A stretch of DNA of 5,074 nt from an uncultured Ruminococcus sp. (lineage in GTDB: Bacteria > Bacillota > Clostridia > Oscillospirales > Ruminococcaceae): contig USEH01000158.1 of assembly GCA_900553675.1 (NCBI GenBank), forward strand, positions 1-5,074. The letters are read 5' to 3'. This document shows positions 1-3,887 of the stretch, in pieces. Under the pieces are notes generated by a model. It did no database searches. It worked only from the letters and a program-made list of their open reading frames with translations, and had not been told where the DNA came from. Made by a program: the position numbers and the translations under genes. The stretch's first letter is position 1; every line of letters begins with the position of its first letter.

Positions 1-9
1 GGCTTTTCT

Positions 10-38
10 TTTTGGTGCCGCTGACCGGACATTGAACA
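10..38 (-). pseudogene. tRNA-Leu 3'-end fragment
   Basis: Positions 10-30 are identical to 219-239, which is the 3' end of the intact tRNA-Leu (CCA end, acceptor strand and half of the T stem). One inserted base (31) interrupts the T arm, after which TTGAAC (32-37) matches again. No matching 5' acceptor strand, D arm or anticodon arm is visible to its right, so it cannot make a tRNA. It is either the remnant of a decayed second tRNA copy or an attachment-site scar left by an element that integrated into the tRNA 3' end. The repeat is directly visible; its origin is inference. Confidence 0.7.
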
Positions 39-39
39 C

Positions 40-68
40 AATCAGCCGGTCGGACACGGCTGATTTTT
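40..68 (+). terminator. Rho-independent terminator of a gene left of the window
   Basis: A perfect 9-bp stem (AATCAGCCG at 40-48, CGGCTGATT at 57-65) with an 8-nt loop runs into TTTTT at 64-68. The T tract follows the stem only on the + strand, so it should end a rightward transcript that begins outside the window. Confidence 0.7.
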
Positions 69-184
69 ACAGTTGCTCAATTGTTGTCCCGAGTATGCAG
101 TTCTATTTTCACTTCTTATTGTATTATGCTTTGTGCGCTTTCCCTCACCCGCAACTTACTACCGTTTCGCAGACAGTCACCCAC

Positions 185-225
185 ACCAAAACAAAATGAC
201 CCACAGGGGGTCATTTTGTTTTGGT
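185..225 (-). terminator. tRNA-Leu terminator, perfect 18-bp palindrome
   Basis: Arms 185-202 and 208-225 are perfectly complementary around a 5-nt loop. The GC core (GACCC/GGGTC) is flanked by A-rich and T-rich arms, so on the minus strand the stem ends in TTTTGTTTTGG, a good intrinsic terminator just behind the tRNA. The symmetry means it could also stop + strand transcripts. The arm nearest the tRNA includes its own ACCA end (222-225). Confidence 0.85.
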
Positions 226-308
226 GCCGCTGACCGGACTTGAACCGGTACGCTTTTAAGGGCGAGGGATTTTAAGTCCCTTGTGTCTGCCTATTCCACC
301 ACAGCGGC
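222..308 (-). tRNA. tRNA-Leu (anticodon UAA), CCA encoded
   Basis: The 87-nt minus-strand sequence folds as a class II (long variable arm) tRNA. The acceptor strands GCCGCTG (302-308) and CAGCGGC (226-232) pair fully. The anticodon stem AGGGA/TCCCT (277-281 and 265-269 on the complement) presents TAA at 272-274. The T arm is ACCGG-TTCAAGT-CCGGT, and the D region contains the leucine-type GGTGGAATAGGCAGACAC. The long variable arm and UAA anticodon identify leucine. The 3' CCA is genomically encoded. It has its own promoter about 20 bp upstream and a terminator directly behind, so it is probably a single-gene unit. Identification rests on sequence resemblance to known bacterial tRNA-Leu(UAA). 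Confidence 0.97.
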
Positions 309-328
309 TTATTTATCAAGCATTTAGT

Positions 329-357
329 ATTCTATCACAGCGCGGCGAAAATGTCAA
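329..357 (-). promoter_or_regulatory. Sigma-A promoter of tRNA-Leu
   Basis: On the minus strand TTGACA (352-357) and TAGAAT (329-334) are separated by exactly 17 bp. Transcription would begin near 322, giving a leader of about 14 nt before the tRNA 5' end at 308. This is near-consensus, as expected for a stable RNA gene. Confidence 0.88.
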
Positions 358-392
358 TATCTTTTTCTGATTCAAACGAATATTTCTTATTT

Positions 393-401
393 TTAGCACT
401 C
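393..401 (+). promoter_or_regulatory. Extra CIRCE half-site
   Basis: TTAGCACTC is an exact copy of the left CIRCE arm and lies 23 bp upstream of the complete operator's left arm. The segment in the expected right-arm position (411-419) matches the consensus arm at only 4 of 9 bases. It is therefore either a lone half-site or a decayed second operator. Any binding by HrcA is inference. Confidence 0.5.
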
Positions 402-415
402 TAATAGTTAAAGCA

Positions 416-442
416 TTAGCACTCATACTTTATGAGTGCTAA
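416..442 (+). promoter_or_regulatory. CIRCE operator (HrcA binding site)
   Basis: TTAGCACTC (416-424), 9 spacer bases, then GAGTGCTAA (434-442) is a perfect match to the CIRCE inverted repeat. CIRCE is the operator of the heat-shock repressor HrcA, which typically controls groESL and hrcA-grpE-dnaK in Firmicutes. Here the only gene downstream on the + strand is hsp20, 216 bp away. The site faces away from the minus-strand tRNA, whose promoter ends 58 bp to the left. I find no clear sigma-A -35/-10 pair overlapping it, so the promoter it governs is not certain. Confidence 0.93.
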
Positions 443-561
443 TTTTTAACGAAACATAACCGTTCCGTCACACAGCTGTCACAAAGGGGGTCTATATTCA
501 TAATTGTCAAAGGGAGATAAGAACGAGAAGACAAAGAGGTCTTCCGAATGAATCGCCCCTC

Positions 562-591
562 TTGATAATAACAAAAGAAAGTGATTAAAAT
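562..591 (+). promoter_or_regulatory. Candidate sigma-A promoter proximal to hsp20
   Basis: TTGATA (562-567) and TAAAAT (586-591) are 18 bp apart, each one base from consensus. Transcription would start near 598, giving a leader of about 60 nt before the hsp20 start. This promoter is 120 bp downstream of CIRCE, so it could give HrcA-independent basal expression. A second promoter near CIRCE would then give a leader of about 200 nt. This is inferred from sequence match only. Confidence 0.5.
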
Positions 592-658
592 GTAACCCCT
601 GTTTTCGCACCGTCATTCATCACAAAAATATAGACAGATTAATTTTGGAGGCTTAATT

Positions 659-1099
659 ATGTTAGTACCTTATGTAAGAAGAAATAATTCGTTATCAGCA
701 TTCGACCCGTTCAGAGAGCTTGATGAGCTTGAGCACGCAATTTTCGGCGACGGTCGCTCCACCAAAATGGCTGCGTTCTCCACCGATATCAAGGACAACG
801 GCGACCACTACACCCTCGAAGCCGACCTCCCCGGAGTCAAGAAAGACGACATCAAGCTCGACCTGACCGACAACGTTCTCACAATCAACGCCGAGCGTCA
901 CTCCGAGTATGAAGAGAAGGACAAGAAGGGCAATTACGTCCGCTGCGAGCGTTCGTATGGTTCTTATCAGAGAAGCTTCGATACCACCGGTATCGATACA
1001 GACAATATCGAAGCCGAGTTCGTCGACGGCGTTCTGAAGCTCACACTTCCCAAGATCAAGGAAGTCAAACCGGAATCCCGCAGACTTGAAATCAAGTAA
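659..1099 (+). CDS. Small heat-shock protein, Hsp20/alpha-crystallin family
   Basis: This 146-residue protein is an ATP-independent cytoplasmic holdase that binds unfolding proteins under heat or other stress and passes them to ATP-driven chaperones (family knowledge). The N-terminal arm (about 1-40, with AFDPFREL) is followed by an alpha-crystallin domain at about 41-133. Visible hallmarks are ADLPGV (55-60), the core strand motif GVLKLTLPK (124-132), and a C-terminal L-E-I (143-145) in the position of the IXI motif used for oligomer assembly. The length is normal for bacterial Hsp20. GGAGG at 647-651 lies 7 nt before the ATG and fixes the start. The first 15 or so codons are AT-rich and the rest is rich in C-ending codons, a pattern common in highly expressed genes. 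It is a single-gene unit with a CIRCE operator upstream and a terminator behind it. Confidence 0.97.
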   Translation: MLVPYVRRNNSLSAFDPFRELDELEHAIFGDGRSTKMAAFSTDIKDNGDHYTLEADLPGVKKDDIKLDLTDNVLTINAERHSEYEEKDKKGNYVRCERSYGSYQRSFDTTGIDTDNIEAEFVDGVLKLTLPKIKEVKPESRRLEIK

Positions 1100-1111
1100 G
1101 CTGTTGTTAAG

Positions 1112-1174
1112 AATCCCCTCTCAGCATTTATGATATTCGTATATCCCCTTTGCATTGCTGCGGAGGGGATTTTT
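1112..1174 (+). terminator. Terminator after hsp20
   Basis: The outer stem AATCCCCTC (1112-1120) / GAGGGGATT (1163-1171) is extended by CAGCA (1122-1126) / TGCTG (1156-1160) and followed by a T run at 1170-1174. A second left arm, ATCCCCT (1143-1149), could instead pair with AGGGGAT (1164-1170) to form a shorter hairpin ending at the same T run. Both forms give a + strand intrinsic terminator. The minus-strand tail (TTCTT) is weaker, so it is less likely to stop the convergent transglutaminase-like gene efficiently. Confidence 0.75.
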
Positions 1175-1201
1175 GTCTATATGCGACTCATTTATGTAGA
1201 T

Positions 1202-2092
1202 TTATTGTGGCGGAGCCTCGACCGTCTCCTTTGAAATCAGCAGGAATCCGGCGTCAAATGTAACAGCCGTCGGGACTAACGAATAAAACTTTGTACCCTC
1301 GCCAACCGTGTTTTCATCGCAATACTGCATGTAAACCATGTTTTTAGCAATATATAGGAAGTTATCGTAGTTGCGATTCAAGGATTTTTCGAGATTATCA
1401 AGCTTATCTCCCGACGAAACAGGCGTGCAGAACTCCTGCTTGGCGATATGCTCCCTGATTTCAAGCACAGAGAGAGGTGCGCCGCTTTCATCCACCCAAT
1501 AATAGTTGTTGGTGATATCCAGCATTACCCATTTGTTCAGCGAACTGTCCCACACCTCGTTGACAACATGGCAGTCGGTGTCATAGACAGAATTCGGACA
1601 TATCCACCCCTTGCGGGAGTAGATACCAAGCGCCAGACACATCTCGTTCAGTATCTGAGCCTTGGCGCGGCAGTTTATGCCCTGCTTTTTGTTGTCTAAG
1701 CTGTACTCTAAAAGTGCAAGGGCGTTCATCTCTACGTGATTGTCATAGTCCGATTTGTGGCGGAGCCTGCCCGAATATTCGTTCATAAGAGCCGAAGCCT
1801 TTTCAAATTCCGTTCCGTCTCCTGCGGTTTCTTTTACGCCGTATTTGCTCAACAGCTCGGGATATTCCTCGTTGTAAAAATCGTATGTAACGGCAAAATC
1901 CTCGCCATCCCGGAATTCCAGAGCATTGTATAGAATACCAGCTTCCATATAGTATATCTCGTCGGTCGACTGCAAATAGGACGTCTGGGTGATCCAGTCG
2001 CCGCTTCCGGTCAGCATATAGGCTGAAAATGCTATGAGCAGAGCTATTATCAGAATCAGCAGGCATATTGTTGCCTTTATCTTTTTAGACAT
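1202..2092 (-). CDS. Membrane-anchored or secreted transglutaminase-like protein
   Basis: This 296-residue protein begins with a short basic stretch (MSKKIK) and a hydrophobic segment at about 7-27, either an N-terminal anchor or a signal peptide. There is no clear lipobox. The central region matches the transglutaminase-like (papain-fold) superfamily. GINCRAKAQIL carries the candidate nucleophile Cys141, DCHVVNEVW carries His175, and VMLDIT carries Asp192, so the catalytic triad is complete and correctly ordered and spaced. Members include proteases, amidases and cross-linking enzymes, so the reaction and substrate cannot be named. The region after about 205 has no motif I recognise. GGAGG (2100-2104 on the complement) lies 7 nt before the ATG. 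No strong promoter is evident; TACTAT within the AT-rich stretch around 2170-2190 is only a weak -10 candidate. It appears monocistronic. Confidence 0.85.
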   Translation of the reverse strand: MSKKIKATICLLILIIALLIAFSAYMLTGSGDWITQTSYLQSTDEIYYMEAGILYNALEFRDGEDFAVTYDFYNEEYPELLSKYGVKETAGDGTEFEKASALMNEYSGRLRHKSDYDNHVEMNALALLEYSLDNKKQGINCRAKAQILNEMCLALGIYSRKGWICPNSVYDTDCHVVNEVWDSSLNKWVMLDITNNYYWVDESGAPLSVLEIREHIAKQEFCTPVSSGDKLDNLEKSLNRNYDNFLYIAKNMVYMQYCDENTVGEGTKFYSLVPTAVTFDAGFLLISKETVEAPPQ

Positions 2093-2114
2093 GATTGTCC
2101 CTCCGAGCTTTGTT

Positions 2115-2159
2115 CCGCCGACAGGCTTGCTGGATTTTTACCATGACTGCCGTCGGCGG
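2115..2159 (-). other. GC-rich leader hairpin upstream of the transglutaminase-like gene
   Basis: CCGCCGAC (2115-2122) and GTCGGCGG (2152-2159) form a perfect 8-bp stem. It can be extended by three more pairs (2124-2126 with 2149-2151) past a one-base bulge. It lies 10 nt upstream of the minus-strand ribosome binding site. No T run follows on either strand, so it is not a terminator. It may shape the mRNA leader or bind a regulator; neither is shown. Confidence 0.45.
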
Positions 2160-2236
2160 GATTTATGTTATATATAGTACCCGCTGATTCTAAAAGGTTG
2201 GCAGGACAGAATAATTTTTCACTAAACGAAAAAAAC

Positions 2237-2265
2237 TTGACAACAGCCAAGACTCATGATAAAAT
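2237..2265 (+). promoter_or_regulatory. Strong sigma-A promoter of the two-gene operon
   Basis: A perfect TTGACA (2237-2242) is followed by a 17-bp spacer and TAAAAT (2260-2265), one base from consensus. An A-rich tract (2229-2235) directly precedes the -35 and may act as an UP-like element. Transcription would start near 2272. The leader is then about 113 nt long and begins with the stem-loop described next. Confidence 0.85.
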
Positions 2266-2314
2266 AAAAAGGTATATATGCTCCCAGAAAAGCACATATA
2301 CCTACTTTATTTTA
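2260..2314 (+). promoter_or_regulatory. Large inverted repeat at the transcription start (leader stem-loop or operator)
   Basis: The arms AGGTATATATGC (2270-2281) and GCACATATACCT (2292-2303) pair at 11 of 12 positions around a 10-nt loop. The outer flanks TAAAATAAA (2260-2268) and TTTATTTTA (2306-2314) are also complementary. The DNA repeat overlaps the -10 box. The RNA would begin almost exactly at the base of the inner stem. It could be an operator, a 5' stabilising hairpin, or a weak attenuator, because U-rich sequence follows. On the minus strand the stem runs into TTTTTATTTTA, so it may also block leftward transcription. Confidence 0.6.
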
Positions 2315-2384
2315 CATTAATAGTATACCACAAATCAAGTCAAAAATCAATCAGCAAATGCAACAAATTTAAGGAGGAATAATT

Positions 2385-2855
2385 ATGGAACTTGACTTAT
2401 TTTCACAGATGACATCACCGGAGACTCAGACAAAACGGCTTGAATCGCAGATACTCGCCCTTCGCGACCGCGCCATAAGCTACGGCTTGGTGATATCCCA
2501 AAAGGACGCTTCTGCCATCGCCGCCGTCGGAGTGGAGCAGCTTCACGAGCAGGAACGGGTGGAATTTGCGCAGAGTGCGGTAGTTAAAATCATCTCAAAA
2601 TTCATGGAGAGCGGCTATATCTCGCAGCAGGACTTTGTTGAGACTATCTCCGAGCTTATCGGGATTTTCTACGAGGTCAAGGAGGAAAGCCTTGATGTCC
2701 TCACCGACGACGAGGTGATATCGGCGATGTTTGACTGCTTTGAAAACGTCAGCAACGGCGACGTTGAGCTTCTGCGCACCAGCGACCTTGAAAATCTCAT
2801 AAGGCGTGTGCGCGGGCTGCCGTGCGACGACGACTACGACTACGACGAAGACTGA
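2385..2855 (+). CDS. DUF6323-like uncharacterised protein
   Basis: This 156-residue soluble acidic protein has no known function. From memory its pattern matches the clostridial family DUF6323: a short N-terminal lead, then ISYGLVISQKDASAI (31-45), ERVEFAQSAVVKII (57-70), GYISQQDFVETISELIGIFY (77-96) and ESLDVLTDDEVISAMFDCF (101-119). The length is close to what I recall for the family. It looks mostly alpha-helical, with no signal peptide, membrane segment or obvious catalytic motif. It ends in a very acidic tail (CDDDYDYDED, 147-156). AAGGAGG (2371-2377) sits 7 nt before the ATG, an ideal start. It is the first gene of an operon whose second gene starts 27 nt after its stop. A database profile search would settle the family call. 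Confidence 0.8.
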   Translation: MELDLFSQMTSPETQTKRLESQILALRDRAISYGLVISQKDASAIAAVGVEQLHEQERVEFAQSAVVKIISKFMESGYISQQDFVETISELIGIFYEVKEESLDVLTDDEVISAMFDCFENVSNGDVELLRTSDLENLIRRVRGLPCDDDYDYDED

Positions 2856-2882
2856 CGACCCACGAAAGGTAGGCGCATTAAA

Positions 2883-3827
2883 ATGGATTCATTGCAAAGG
2901 CAAAGTGTCCCATTCAACAGCCCCGAAGTCGCACAGCCGCCCTTGGGCGCGCCGGATCGCTCAAACTACACCGCCAGCCTTCTGGCTATCTGCTCGGCGC
3001 AGGGGCTTATCTCGCAGGAGCACATAAGAAAAATCCTCGACGAGCTTTTTGAGGAGTTCGCCGAAATAGCCTCGCAGTACACCTTCCGCGAAAGCAGCTC
3101 GCTGCGGCGTGAGCTTGCCGAGCAGCTTTATTCCTCGGTGCTGTACCGGTCGGACGTCTATCTCTTATCGCTGGGGTCGGACAAAAAAGCGGTGCAGGTG
3201 CTGCAAGTAGTCCCGATGAAGCGGATATTAGAGCTTGGCAGGGAGCTTGTACTCAAAATCCACGAGGGTAACCGCGCCATATTCAAGCGCGCCTACAAAT
3301 CGCGGCTGGACATAGCCGTTCCCGAATACCGCCATGTTATGCTAAAGGCGTTTGACAGATACTACCGGCATTACTCTGCGCGATTCAACGCGCGCTCGGT
3401 CTGCACGGACATTGACTATCCCCTTATGGGAGGGTCTGCCAATGACATCGAGTATGAGGGCGTGATGTTTATACGCGAGTACTATTCGCGGCTCGCGCTG
3501 GAAAACGAGTTCTGCCGGATGTTTGACATCGAGGATATCAAGCAGCTGTTAACGGACAAGTACGGCAGCGGGTTCGGGCTGATCGGCGTTAACATCTGCA
3601 AGGCTGTGTGTCAGCGGGTGTTTGACAACATTCTTTTGGGGAGAAGCGGGCTGAGCCTTTCCTGTAAGGATGGGGATGTCAAAGCAGTCAAGGCTCTGCG
3701 GGAGAATGTGTCGGGAGAGACGCTTTTGCGGACAGTTATGGATGGGCTGGAGGCGGTTCGGGGAGAGTTTCCGAATGAGGAGGTTTATCGGTATATTGCG
3801 GGGTTTGTTCCGCGGTATATCAAGTAA
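2883..3827 (+). CDS. DUF6179-like uncharacterised protein
   Basis: This 314-residue soluble helical protein of unknown function resembles family DUF6179, which I recall as a frequent neighbour of DUF6323 in Clostridia. Supporting segments are GLISQEHIRKILDELFEEF (41-59), SSSLRRELAEQLYSSVLY (71-88), DIDYPL (176-181), and an aromatic, acidic helix around 192-214 containing FIREYYSRLALENEFCRMF. There is no signal peptide, membrane segment or recognised active-site motif. The start is the first ATG after the upstream gene. Its ribosome site is weak (GAAAGG at 2864-2869 and AGG at 2871-2873), suggesting lower translation than the first gene or coupling to it. The last third uses codons differently from the rest. 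The stop codon lies in the outer arm of the shared terminator. Confidence 0.8.
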   Translation: MDSLQRQSVPFNSPEVAQPPLGAPDRSNYTASLLAICSAQGLISQEHIRKILDELFEEFAEIASQYTFRESSSLRRELAEQLYSSVLYRSDVYLLSLGSDKKAVQVLQVVPMKRILELGRELVLKIHEGNRAIFKRAYKSRLDIAVPEYRHVMLKAFDRYYRHYSARFNARSVCTDIDYPLMGGSANDIEYEGVMFIREYYSRLALENEFCRMFDIEDIKQLLTDKYGSGFGLIGVNICKAVCQRVFDNILLGRSGLSLSCKDGDVKAVKALRENVSGETLLRTVMDGLEAVRGEFPNEEVYRYIAGFVPRYIK

Positions 3828-3887
3828 AAAACAAGAGCCGACACTAAAGCAAGTGTCAGCTCCTGAAAAGATTATAGTTTTTTACTT
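3822..3887 (-). terminator. Shared bidirectional terminator between convergent genes
   Basis: The inner stem GAGCCGACACT (3835-3845) / AGTGTCAGCTC (3852-3862) pairs at 10 of 11 positions around a 6-nt loop. On the minus strand it runs directly into TTGTTTTTTAC, a textbook intrinsic terminator for the permease gene. The outer arms AAGTAAAAAAC (3822-3832) and GTTTTTTACTT (3877-3887) are perfect complements. They provide a T6 run (3878-3883) for + strand transcripts, though it is 15 nt beyond the inner stem. Termination is therefore likely strong leftward and weaker rightward. Confidence 0.8.

Noticed and set aside
95..199. A 34-codon + strand ORF beginning MQFYFHFLL
   Set aside because: There is no ribosome binding site before its ATG. 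It ends inside the tRNA terminator palindrome and has no recognisable sequence pattern, so a chance ORF is more likely.
533..590. Resemblance to a preQ1-I riboswitch (AGAGG ... CCTCT followed by an A-rich stretch)
   Set aside because: The loop is too long, the conserved tail does not match, the segment overlaps a good promoter, and hsp20 is not a preQ1-regulated gene.
598..658. RNA thermometer (ROSE or fourU) hiding the hsp20 ribosome site
   Set aside because: No stretch in the short leader pairs convincingly with GGAGG. The best candidate, GCCCCT near 555-560, has a mismatch and lies upstream of the proximal promoter.
2806..3027. + strand ORF overlapping the junction of the two cassette genes
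   Set aside because: It is a shifted-frame shadow. Its low-complexity start comes from the GAC/TAC run, and it has no ribosome site.
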